Below, one piece after another: positions 1 to 6,238 of a stretch of 31,805 nt of DNA. The translations under genes and the position numbers were made by a program. The notes beneath the pieces were generated by a model. That model was not told where the DNA came from. It saw nothing but the letters and a program-made list of their open reading frames with translations, and searched no databases. The stretch is taken from the NCBI GenBank assembly GCA_021801945.1, contig JAKABE010000003.1:1-31805 (forward strand), in the 5' to 3' direction. Every line of letters begins with the position of its first letter. The stretch's first letter is position 1. This DNA is from Acidobacteriota bacterium. GTDB lineage: Bacteria > Acidobacteriota > Terriglobia > Terriglobales > Acidobacteriaceae.

Positions 1-70
1 TTCCAGTATATAAGGCTCGGTGCGGTCCTCGTCCCTATTGCGTGATTCTGTGCGACTATGGCAAGCCGGC

Positions 71-86
71 TGCGGATGTTTCCGCA
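71..86. other. Small hairpin upstream of hemQ
   Basis: A perfect 6-bp stem (TGCGGA, loop TGTT, TCCGCA) is followed by a pyrimidine-rich stretch. It could be a weak terminator for a gene left of the window or part of the hemQ leader. No other feature is convincing in 1-223. Confidence 0.3.
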
Positions 87-113
87 CACCATTCTCTTCG
101 CCTCATCCTGCTC

Positions 114-126
114 GGGGGGGGGGGGG
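114..126. repeat. 13-base poly-G homopolymer
   Basis: Thirteen consecutive G residues lie about 100 bases upstream of the likely hemQ start. Runs of this length are prone to slippage, so the true length may differ from that shown. It lies outside the conserved coding region. It could alter spacing in the upstream region, or be an assembly or sequencing artefact. A second run of six G is at 165-170. Confidence 0.9.
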
Positions 127-223
127 ACAACTTAGCGCTCCGTACGGCTTTGTATCTTCAGGGCGGGGGGCCCTGCTTTGCTACGATGAGGGTTGGTCCC
201 AGGCCTGCTCCCCGGAGGTTCCG

Positions 224-1054
224 TTGCCCGACTTTCCCCCTGTTCCGCTCACTCTTGAAGGCTCCAGCGTGCTGCACCAGTTCTTCCGCTTCGACTGGAA
301 GGCATGGCGGAGCTGCACAGACGGCCATCGCAATGAGATTGCTACCAGTACAGCGGCCGTCCTGCGCTCCATGGAGCGCTCTGGCCCAGAGACTCCGGTG
401 CGCACGGCGCTTTACTCCGAGCTCGGCCACAAGGGTGACCTGATCTTGCTCCACTTCCGCGAATCGCTGGAAGCACTGAACCAAGCCGAGCTCGACCTAG
501 CGCAGACCGCGCTTTACAGCTTCCTCACGCCTGTCCACTCTTACGTCTCCGTCGTCGAGCTGGGCCTCTACGAGTCGAGCCGAAAGACCTACGAAGCCGC
601 TACGGAGAAAGGCTTCGCACTACACTCGCCGGAGTGGAACGCGGAGATCGCGGAGTCGCTTAAGCGTGCCTCCGCCGCCATGGCTCCGCGCCTGTTTCCG
701 GCGGTACCCGGTACAAGATATCTCTGCTTTTATCCCATGGACCGCAAGCGCGGCGAGCAAGCGAACTGGTATACCGTCCCTTTTTCCGAACGGCAGCGCA
801 TGATGCACGAACACGGCCTCATCGGCCGCCGCTATGGCGACCAAGTCCGACAGATCATTACCGGTTCCATCGGCATGGATGATTGGGAGTGGGGTGTCGA
901 CCTGTTCGCCGACGATCCTGTCGTCTTCAAAAAGCTGATCTACGAGATGCGCTTCGACGAGGTTAGCGCGGTTTATGCGCTGTTTGGACAGTTCTTCATC
1001 GGGGTTCGCCTGCCCATCGACAATCTTAGAAACTGGCTCAGCGGCCAGCTCTGA
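224..1054 (+). CDS. chdC: Coproheme decarboxylase (HemQ/ChdC), chlorite dismutase family
   Basis: Converts coproheme to heme b by two oxidative decarboxylations, the last step of the coproporphyrin-dependent heme route; cytoplasmic. The product is 276 residues with the chosen start. Visible family features are the N-terminal strand VPLTLEGSSVLHQFFRFDW, the block FYPMDRKRGE whose Tyr170 corresponds to the catalytic tyrosine of Listeria and Geobacillus HemQ, His197 in MMHEHGLIGRRY as proximal heme ligand, and the C-terminal EWGVDLFADDP...YEMRFDEVSA. I chose TTG at 224 because GGAGG sits at 214-218 with a 5-base gap, and the conserved sequence begins seven codons later. The frame stays open upstream to an ATG at 20, but that stretch crosses the poly-G run and looks non-coding. 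It is the only heme gene here; the next gene, rplT, converges on it. Family assignment is secure, the start less so. Confidence 0.93.
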   Translation: MPDFPPVPLTLEGSSVLHQFFRFDWKAWRSCTDGHRNEIATSTAAVLRSMERSGPETPVRTALYSELGHKGDLILLHFRESLEALNQAELDLAQTALYSFLTPVHSYVSVVELGLYESSRKTYEAATEKGFALHSPEWNAEIAESLKRASAAMAPRLFPAVPGTRYLCFYPMDRKRGEQANWYTVPFSERQRMMHEHGLIGRRYGDQVRQIITGSIGMDDWEWGVDLFADDPVVFKKLIYEMRFDEVSAVYALFGQFFIGVRLPIDNLRNWLSGQL

Positions 1055-1192
1055 GCAGGCAAAGGGATCAGGTGCGCTTACGGCCCCTGCAACAAGACCG
1101 CGATCGCCTGCGACTTACGCCGCCGGCCCGCCGGCAATCGTTCGCCGGCAACCGTGGACTTCCCTCCTTGTTCACGCGATGATGCGCTGCCC

Positions 1193-1561
1193 TTAGGCTG
1201 CCTTGGAGGCCAAAGCCACCTTGGCCTGTTCGACCAGCTTCGTGAACCCCGCCGCATCCTTCACGGCGACCTCAGCCAGAATCTTGCGGTCGAGCTCGAC
1301 GCCGGCCTTCTTCAGCCCGTTGATGAACTGCGAGTAGCTGGTCCCGTTCAGCTTGCAGGCCGCGGCAATGCGCACGATCCACAGCGAGCGGAACTGGCGT
1401 TTTTTCTCGCGCCGGCCGCGGTAGGCGAACTTCAGACCGCGCTCCACGGCCTCCCGTGCCGCCTGGTGCAGTTTCGATTTTGTGAGGAAATAGCCGCTGG
1501 CGCGCTTGAGAATCTTCTTTCGCCGGTCGGCCCGCTTGGTTCCACGTTTTACGCGTGGCAT
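1193..1561 (-). CDS. rplT: 50S ribosomal protein bL20
   Basis: Ribosomal protein bL20, a primary 23S rRNA binder needed early in large-subunit assembly. The 122 residues match the usual length. The strongly basic, helical N-terminal tail begins [21 protein letters not shown], and the globular domain carries the typical [30 protein letters not shown] good ribosome binding site (AAAAAGGAGAGACG) precedes the ATG. It is second in a two-gene unit after rpmI, separated by an unusually long 191-base spacer with a hairpin. bL20 is a known translational autoregulator in several bacteria, so the spacer may be a control site here, which is inference. No clear terminator is seen between it and the convergent hemQ (1055-1192), only a weak GCCGG/CCGGC hairpin. 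Confidence 0.98.
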   Translation of the reverse strand: MPRVKRGTKRADRRKKILKRASGYFLTKSKLHQAAREAVERGLKFAYRGRREKKRQFRSLWIVRIAAACKLNGTSYSQFINGLKKAGVELDRKILAEVAVKDAAGFTKLVEQAKVALASKAA

Positions 1562-1679
1562 ATCGTCTCTCCTTTTTGCGTTCCCGTGTCATGCGGCTGG
1601 AGGCAGGATTCTTAGCCTCTTCACTCGCTGAATTCAGGTCCGATATCTCGCCGGCGCGAACGCATTCTGCAACCGGTGG

Positions 1680-1695
1680 GGGCCGTCTCCGGCCC
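1680..1695 (-). other. GNRA-capped hairpin in the rpmI-rplT spacer
   Basis: On the coding (minus) strand the RNA would form a perfect 6-bp stem GGGCCG/CGGCCC capped by the tetraloop GAGA, a GNRA type. It lies in the 191-base non-coding spacer (1562-1752) between rpmI and rplT. There is no T tract, so it does not look like a terminator. A role in bL20 autoregulation or message processing is possible but inferred. Confidence 0.5.
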
Positions 1696-1752
1696 ATCGG
1701 CTCGCCGTGCCGCGGAACCCGTCTAAAACAGGTCCCCAGGCGCGGAGCGCCC

Positions 1753-1950
1753 TCAGGCGTAGGGGATCATACGCGCGACCTTGGCGTGGTCGCCGTCCGC
1801 GACAATCACGCTCTTGCCTAGCTTTCGCTTGGCCTTCGGCGCCTTTGATGTCAGGATGTGCCGCGTCTTCGTGTGGCCCCGCTTGATCTTGCCGGTGCCG
1901 GTCTTGCTGAAGCGCTTGGCGGCGCCCCTGTGGGTCTTCAATTTGGGCAT
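1753..1950 (-). CDS. rpmI: 50S ribosomal protein bL35
   Basis: Ribosomal protein bL35, a 65-residue basic protein of the large subunit. [25 protein letters not shown] and [16 protein letters not shown] are diagnostic, and the length is typical. It is first in the rpmI-rplT unit. In most bacteria infC lies directly upstream; here the upstream stretch holds a promoter and then a divergent small membrane protein gene, so the classical infC-rpmI-rplT operon is split. The ribosome binding site is modest (GAGAT a few bases before the ATG). The predicted leader is about 65 bases. Confidence 0.98.
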   Translation of the reverse strand: MPKLKTHRGAAKRFSKTGTGKIKRGHTKTRHILTSKAPKAKRKLGKSVIVADGDHAKVARMIPYA

Positions 1951-2021
1951 GGTTATCTCGTTTTGACCGATGATTGCAGCCCGGCAGACCGGGATCTCAC
2001 CCGCAGCCAGGCGCTCTGATC

Positions 2022-2050
2022 AGTATACAGAAACAGAGACTTCCGGCCAA
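2022..2050 (-). promoter_or_regulatory. Sigma70-type promoter for rpmI-rplT
   Basis: On the minus strand TTGGCC (2045-2050) and TATACT (2022-2027) are separated by exactly 17 bases. The -10 matches consensus at 5 of 6 positions and the -35 at 4 of 6. Transcription would start near 2015, giving a leader of about 65 bases before rpmI. Confidence 0.6.
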
Positions 2051-2057
2051 ATGCCGA

Positions 2058-2087
2058 TTGGGTCCCGCTTCCCTTTGGGAGTACACT
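2058..2087 (+). promoter_or_regulatory. Candidate promoter for the small membrane protein
   Basis: TTGGGT (2058-2063) and TACACT (2082-2087) are separated by 18 bases, with start expected near 2094 and the ribosome binding site at 2106. It would be back-to-back with the rpmI promoter, the two -35 elements only 7 bases apart. Matches to consensus are partial. Confidence 0.35.
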
Positions 2088-2117
2088 TGTCCAAGCCAAG
2101 GATCGAAGGAGGTCAGC

Positions 2118-2402
2118 GTGCAGAGAATGCCTCTAAGACTCGCTTGCTGGGTACTCGCCGGAGCAGCCGTAGCCTGCTTCTGGGTCCTTTTTGGAATGCT
2201 GGCGGTTCCGCGCCCCGATTGGGGTCATTGGACGGTCGTCGCGATTACGGTTCCAGCTTCCCTTTTCTGGCGGCATGGCCCGGTCAGTTACTACACGGTT
2301 ATGTTTCTCAACGCTGCCATCTATGGCGTGGCTGGCCTTAGGCTAGAGCCAATCTTGCGGCTCCGCCGCCGGTCAGACAGCGCTCACCTGCTGGCTCGCT
2401 GA
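2118..2402 (+). CDS. Small two-helix membrane protein, unknown function
   Basis: I do not recognise a family. The 94-residue product has two hydrophobic segments (about residues 5-30 and 38-72) and a basic C-terminal tail ending LRLRRRSDSAHLLAR, which suggests a small inner-membrane protein with its C terminus in the cytoplasm. GTG at 2118 was chosen because AAGGAGGT lies at 2106-2113; an in-frame ATG at 2127 is the alternative. The frame stays open further upstream (to 1974), but that part overlaps the promoter region and has no hydrophobic or conserved character. It diverges from rpmI and converges on the VOC gene 12 bases away. Confidence 0.6.
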   Translation: MQRMPLRLACWVLAGAAVACFWVLFGMLAVPRPDWGHWTVVAITVPASLFWRHGPVSYYTVMFLNAAIYGVAGLRLEPILRLRRRSDSAHLLAR

Positions 2403-2414
2403 CCGCGTTGCCAT

Positions 2415-3353
2415 TCACTGCATCGGTGTCGGGTCCGACGCTGTAAACGGCGAGCAGCACGGCTTCTCCGTGGCGTGGAGGTTCATCAGTTCAATCCGTG
2501 TGCCGTCGGGATCGTACAAGTTGAGCTGGTACTTTCCGTCCCGCCCAATCTTCGGCGCGGCGTCGTGCCGGGAGGTAAGCCGGTTGCCGGCCGCCAGGAT
2601 CTTGAACGCCTGCGGAACCGAAACCTCGCCGATGGAAAGATGATCCATCACGCCCAACGCCCGCTGCGTCATGTTGGCCGGAATCCCCGGCCCCGGACTG
2701 GACACAAGCATGTATTCCAGCCACTGGTGCCCGTTGGGAACCTGCTGGCTCACCCAATCGATATGACCGTCATGCATCCCGCCGTACCAGTAAGGCCTGA
2801 ACCCCAGCAGGCCGCGATAGAACGTATCTTCCTTGACGCGGCTGTGCACCATAAATCCCACGTGGATGATCTGGTGCCCGATTACGTGCGGCGCATCGAT
2901 CGGCTTCGGGTGTGCGGGCGGCTGCACAAACTGCACTTTATTTCCCTCGGGATCGCGAACCATAAACCATTGGCTGCCGTCCGAACCGCGCGTCACTTGC
3001 GCGGGGACCTTCCAGCCCTTCGCCGCCAAATATCGGCGCATCCCCGCCGCGCTGGACACATTCCAGGCCGTGTGGTCCAGCCGATCAATGCCCGCGCCCG
3101 CCGGCAGCGGCAGAACCTCGACAAACTGCGTGGAGTTGATGGCGTAGCGCACACCCTGCGGGTTCTCTGGATCGGGCAGCTTTTCCGCGCCGATGATCAC
3201 TGTAAAGAAGTGCGCCGTGGCCGCGGGGTTCGATGTGTACACGGCGATGTGCGAGACCCCAGTAATCCTGGGCCGCTGGGGCGCGGATTGCGCCACGGCC
3301 GGGGCGATTGCACAAATGGCCAGCAGACAAACAGCAAGGATTTTAATTCGCAT
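2415..3353 (-). CDS. Secreted two-domain VOC (glyoxalase/bleomycin-resistance fold) protein
   Basis: The 312-residue protein has a clear signal peptide (MRIKILAVCLLAICAIAPAVAQS) and two vicinal-oxygen-chelate modules. The first begins ITGVSHIAVYTSNPAATAHFF and ends WFMVRDPEGNKVQFVQ; the second begins IIHVGFMVHSRVKEDTFYRGLLGF and ends QLNLYDPDGTRIELMN. These are the paired beta-alpha-beta-beta-beta units that usually bind a metal and catalyse isomerisation, dioxygenation or lyase chemistry. Candidate metal ligands are the His residues at the start of each module and the Glu near each end. Start: ATG at 3353 with GAGG about 8 bases upstream; the longer frame adds 42 residues that would bury the signal peptide. 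Substrate unknown; an exported VOC enzyme is uncommon. Confidence 0.85.
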   Translation of the reverse strand: MRIKILAVCLLAICAIAPAVAQSAPQRPRITGVSHIAVYTSNPAATAHFFTVIIGAEKLPDPENPQGVRYAINSTQFVEVLPLPAGAGIDRLDHTAWNVSSAAGMRRYLAAKGWKVPAQVTRGSDGSQWFMVRDPEGNKVQFVQPPAHPKPIDAPHVIGHQIIHVGFMVHSRVKEDTFYRGLLGFRPYWYGGMHDGHIDWVSQQVPNGHQWLEYMLVSSPGPGIPANMTQRALGVMDHLSIGEVSVPQAFKILAAGNRLTSRHDAAPKIGRDGKYQLNLYDPDGTRIELMNLHATEKPCCSPFTASDPTPMQ

Positions 3354-3594
3354 CGGTTCCGCCTCACTCCAAAGAAGCGAGACTACGATAAATCGCTTGA
3401 TCGCCCTTAGGCAACTCCGCCGTCTTCCGGTACCAGGCCGTGGGGATCTTCCACTTTGAAAAAACCGACGTTCCCGCAACCCAATGCCTGCTACCTCGCC
3501 CTCCTTTCGCGCCGCAGGCGGCTGCAGAAGATGGATCGCAGTGCATCTTGGAGCAGTCGTGGTGAAAGCCCAAACACATTGAAAGACATCCCTC

Positions 3595-3786
3595 CGCGGC
3601 TAAAGCTCTACCGATTCTGTTGGCCTTATCACAACGGCTGAGGCCGTGCCCTCTCAAAACCGGCTTCCACCACAGGCGGTTGGCCACCGGCAATCTTCCC
3701 CATAACCGGGGTGCTCACGTCCGGTTTATCCGTCGCGGGGCCGGGCTGCGGCACTTCACCCCTCTTTCAATTCCCTGGCTTTAGCC
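3595..3786. repeat. REP-like cluster of short palindromes
   Basis: Several short GC-rich inverted repeats lie close together: ACGGC-TGAG-GCCGT at 3634-3647, GGCT-TT-AGCC at 3777-3786, and CGCGGCTAAAGC near 3596-3607. Blocks of the form 'GGCTnAAGCC / CCGTGCCCT' are typical of dispersed intergenic repeats in acidobacterial chromosomes as I recall them. Only one copy is in this window, so its repetitive nature cannot be shown here. No transposase of the REP-associated type is adjacent. Confidence 0.4.
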
Positions 3787-3838
3787 CCCACAGCAGCTGA
3801 TCTAGGCCGCCGGCAAGACACCCGCCCCTGCAACCCCA

Positions 3839-3867
3839 TTGACGACGGACGGGGTAATGCGTATAAA
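3839..3867 (+). promoter_or_regulatory. Strong sigma70-type promoter for the TPR-yvcK genes
   Basis: TTGACG (3839-3844) and TATAAA (3862-3867) are separated by 17 bases, each matching consensus at 5 of 6 positions. Transcription would start near 3874 and give a leader of about 90 bases. This is the best promoter in the window. Confidence 0.7.
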
Positions 3868-3965
3868 GATGGCCTGAGCAGCATTGCTTTTCTATTTGCA
3901 CGTTCTGCGCCGAGCACCGCCCGCCGCAGCCGCGTCGAGAGAAAAACAGTGCTCCTGGCAAACCC

Positions 3966-4529
3966 ATGACGCGTGAAGGACCACCCGCGGCGCAAAGCCG
4001 CAAAAAAACTTCGACCACCGCCACCAAATCCGATGGCTCCTCGAAAACAGTTTCCGGTGCTGTCTTCCAGCACTATCAGGCAGCAGTGCAGCTGGTGCAG
4101 CAAGCCAAGTACGAAAAGGCCTTGGCGGCCTTCGAAAAGCTGCTCTCTGAAGCGCCACTGGAGCTCAAGGATCGCTGCCGCGTGTACATCTCCACCTGCC
4201 AGCGGCAGATGGAGAAGCCGCGCCTGGCTTTCCTCACGCCCGAGGAACACTATGACTACGCTATTTCGCAGTTGAACACGGGCTACTACGACGAGGCACG
4301 GGAACAGTTCAATAGCATTCTGGCCGACCACCCCGCCGCCGACTACGCGTTTTACGGCCTCGCTGTCCTGGATGCGATGACAGCCCATGCGCAGGACTGC
4401 CTTGCCAACCTGGCCCGCGCCATCGAGCTCAATCCCCAAAACCGGCTGCAGGCCCGCGCCGACAACGACTTTCAAAGCATGGCAGACGATCCGCGTTTTA
4501 CCGAGCTGTTGTATCCTGAAGTTCCGTAA
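3966..4529 (+). CDS. TPR-repeat protein upstream of yvcK
   Basis: The 187-residue protein has a polar, Ser/Thr/Lys-rich N terminus (about residues 1-28) and then helical repeats. The first TPR is around residues 34-70 (VFQHYQAAVQLVQQAKYEKALAAF), another around 95-125 (YDYAISQLNTGYYDEAREQF), and a degenerate third follows (FYGLAVLDAMTAHAQDCLANLARAIELNP). The tail DNDFQSMADDPRFTELLYPE resembles the end of TPR proteins in which a last helix caps the array. No signal peptide is visible, so it is probably cytoplasmic. The gene follows a strong promoter by about 90 bases and precedes yvcK by 8 bases, so they are probably co-transcribed. The ATG has only a weak ribosome binding site. Function unknown; a scaffold role is inferred from the repeat type. 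Confidence 0.82.
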   Translation: MTREGPPAAQSRKKTSTTATKSDGSSKTVSGAVFQHYQAAVQLVQQAKYEKALAAFEKLLSEAPLELKDRCRVYISTCQRQMEKPRLAFLTPEEHYDYAISQLNTGYYDEAREQFNSILADHPAADYAFYGLAVLDAMTAHAQDCLANLARAIELNPQNRLQARADNDFQSMADDPRFTELLYPEVP

Positions 4530-4537
4530 GACTTGTC

Positions 4538-5608
4538 TTGAACTCAGTGAAGCCTGCTAACGGCGAACCTTCAGAGGCGTTCGCGCCCACCTCTGAAGTT
4601 CCGGCTGCCGTTCATCCCTTGCGCGTAGTCGCCATCGGCGGCGGCACCGGCCTCTCAACACTGCTGCGGGGACTTCGCCGTCACGTTGCCGTTCCCGGCC
4701 AGAGCAGCGAGACACAGGGCCTGATCTCCGACCTCGCCGCTGTCGTCACCGTCACTGACGACGGCGGTTCTTCCGGCCGCCTCCGCCAGGACTTCAACAT
4801 GTTGCCTCCTGGCGACCTGCGCAACTGCATGGTAGCCCTCAGCGAGGAAGAAGATCTCCTAGCTCAGCTCTTCAACCATCGCTTCCGCTCCGGCGACACT
4901 CTCAAGGGACACAACTTCGGCAATCTCTTTGTGGCCGCGCTCACGGAGATTACCGGCGACTTCGCCTTTGCCATTGAACTCTCCTCGAAGATTCTGGCCA
5001 CCCGCGGCCGCATCTACCCCGCCACCACCTCGAACACCGCTCTGGTGGCGCGCCTGGATGACGGTACGCTGGTGCGCGGCGAAACCAATATCACCGCTAG
5101 CCACCGCCGCATCGTCGAACTCATGCTCGATCCGCCTGGTCCCGCGCCGCTGCCGGAGACTCTGGAAGCGATCGAGCGGGCGGATCTGATCACCGTCGGC
5201 CCCGGATCGCTTTACACCTCGCTCATCACCAATCTTTTGGTCGAGGGCATTCCCGCGGCTCTTGCGCGCTCCCGCGGCCTGCGCGTTTACGTGTGCAATT
5301 TGATGACCCAGGCCAACGAGAGCCTGAACCTCACCGCCTCCGAGCACATCGCTCGGATCTACGATCACACCCATGCCCCCATCTTCGACTACGCCATTGT
5401 GAACACGGGCCAGTTTTCTCCTGAAACCCTAGCTCGCTACGCGGCGGAAGGCGCTGCGCCCATCGAACCCGACATCGAGAGGATCGAGGCAGTTGGCGTG
5501 CGCGTGATCGCCCGCGACTTCGCTAGCGAAGAGAGCGTCGTTCGCCACGCCGCCGACCGCGTCGCCGGCGCCTTGTTGGAGTTGGCCCGCACGGCGAGCC
5601 GCGCCTAG
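4538..5608 (+). CDS. yvcK: YvcK/CofD-like gluconeogenesis factor
   Basis: YvcK-family protein; in Firmicutes and Actinobacteria it binds UDP-sugars and supports growth on gluconeogenic carbon sources, cell shape and peptidoglycan precursor supply. The fold resembles CofD (2-phospho-L-lactate transferase), but the family is usually regarded as non-transferase. Visible motifs: VVAIGGGTGLSTLLRGL (about 30-46), VTVTDDGGSSGRLR (70-83), LPPGDLRNCMVAL (89-101), GHNFGNL (124-130), ITVGPGSLYTSL and NLMTQANES. At 356 residues it carries about 28 poorly conserved N-terminal residues. The frame begins at TTG 4538; GTG at 4547 is an alternative, neither having a strong ribosome binding site. It lies 8 bases after the TPR gene. 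The usual rapZ and whiA neighbours are absent. Confidence 0.93.
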   Translation: MNSVKPANGEPSEAFAPTSEVPAAVHPLRVVAIGGGTGLSTLLRGLRRHVAVPGQSSETQGLISDLAAVVTVTDDGGSSGRLRQDFNMLPPGDLRNCMVALSEEEDLLAQLFNHRFRSGDTLKGHNFGNLFVAALTEITGDFAFAIELSSKILATRGRIYPATTSNTALVARLDDGTLVRGETNITASHRRIVELMLDPPGPAPLPETLEAIERADLITVGPGSLYTSLITNLLVEGIPAALARSRGLRVYVCNLMTQANESLNLTASEHIARIYDHTHAPIFDYAIVNTGQFSPETLARYAAEGAAPIEPDIERIEAVGVRVIARDFASEESVVRHAADRVAGALLELARTASRA

Positions 5609-5763
5609 GCCACCTACATGAGCGTAGACCGCAGATCGGAGTCACTTCCCTGCACGAAGCGCTCTTGACAGTCGGGTCATGCCCCGGTATTTCTCAACCC
5701 ATGGCAGAGCCCGAGAAGCCGAGTGGGAGGATCTAAAGCGTTGAAGACGCGGCGGCGCGGGAG

Positions 5764-6186
5764 GTGGTGCGCCGCCTTCTTGCGCAGTACTGGCGATCCT
5801 TTGGCTTTGCCCCGGAATTTCAGAATTTCTCCGAGGAGTCATCTGGCTTGCCCGGCGCCTACGCACCGCCCGGTGGCCGGCTCGCCTTGGCATGGGTGGG
5901 GCGGGAGCCGGCCGGATGCGCCGCTCTGAGGCCCGCAGATGAAGGAAAGGCGGAGGCCAAGCGCCTGTATGTGCGTCCCAAATTCCGGCGCCTGGGTCTG
6001 GGGCGCGCGCTCATGGAGTGGGTGATCGGCGAGGCGCGCAGCGCAGGGTGCCGGGAGCTGGTAAGCGATACCCTGCCGATAATGCGCTATGCCATTGCGA
6101 TGTACGACCGCATGGGCTTCAATCGCGTAGAAGGCAGCACGCCGCAAGGCGCGCCGGATGCCATCTTGATCCGTCTCAAGTTGTAA
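5764..6186 (+). CDS. GNAT-family N-acetyltransferase, N terminus possibly lost
   Basis: Predicted acetyl-CoA-dependent N-acetyltransferase of 140 residues. The core is recognisable: RLYVRPKFRRLGLGRALMEWVI carries the acetyl-CoA pyrophosphate-binding motif (RRLGLG), followed by ELVSDTLPIMRYAIAMYDRMGF, the usual C-terminal helix and strand. The N-terminal part (LLAQYWRSFGFAPEFQNF and GLPGAYAPPGGRLALAWVG) fits the family with 'xFQxFexEL'-type sequences. The start is doubtful: GTG at 5764 removes the first strand. In the same frame an ATG at 5701 opens 11 codons (MAEPEKPSGRI) that end at TAA 5734-5736, and the frame resumes at once with SVEDAAAREVV, as the family N terminus would. It may be a nonsense mutant, a sequencing error or a shortened protein. 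Substrate unknown. Confidence 0.75.
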   Translation: MVRRLLAQYWRSFGFAPEFQNFSEESSGLPGAYAPPGGRLALAWVGREPAGCAALRPADEGKAEAKRLYVRPKFRRLGLGRALMEWVIGEARSAGCRELVSDTLPIMRYAIAMYDRMGFNRVEGSTPQGAPDAILIRLKL

Positions 6187-6238
6187 GCACCAACCGGAGC
6201 TCTCCCCATCGCCCTCCGCGGCGCGTACCATAAGGGTC

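Larger units (their letters stand above)
3354..3965. other. Intergenic region with REP-like repeats and a promoter
   Basis: No gene is convincing in these 612 bases. 3354-3480 is probably leader sequence of the VOC gene. About 3590-3790 is rich in short palindromes (listed separately). 3839-3867 is a promoter for the forward genes. A 109-codon minus-strand frame at 3364-3693 has no ribosome binding site and no recognisable motif, and I do not call it. Confidence 0.6.

Noticed and set aside
20..223. N-terminal extension of hemQ back to ATG 20
   Set aside because: The stretch includes the poly-G run and has no similarity to the family; a good ribosome binding site serves TTG 224 instead.
1272..1697. 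Minus-strand 141-codon frame overlapping rplT
   Set aside because: Same-strand shadow in another frame of rplT; very basic and low in hydrophobic residues.
2475..3410. Plus-strand open frame (311 codons) opposite the VOC gene
   Set aside because: Antisense to a gene with a signal peptide and two recognisable modules; no start signals.
3364..3693. Minus-strand 109-codon frame upstream of the VOC gene
   Set aside because: No ribosome binding site, no domain, and it overlaps the palindrome-rich repeat stretch.
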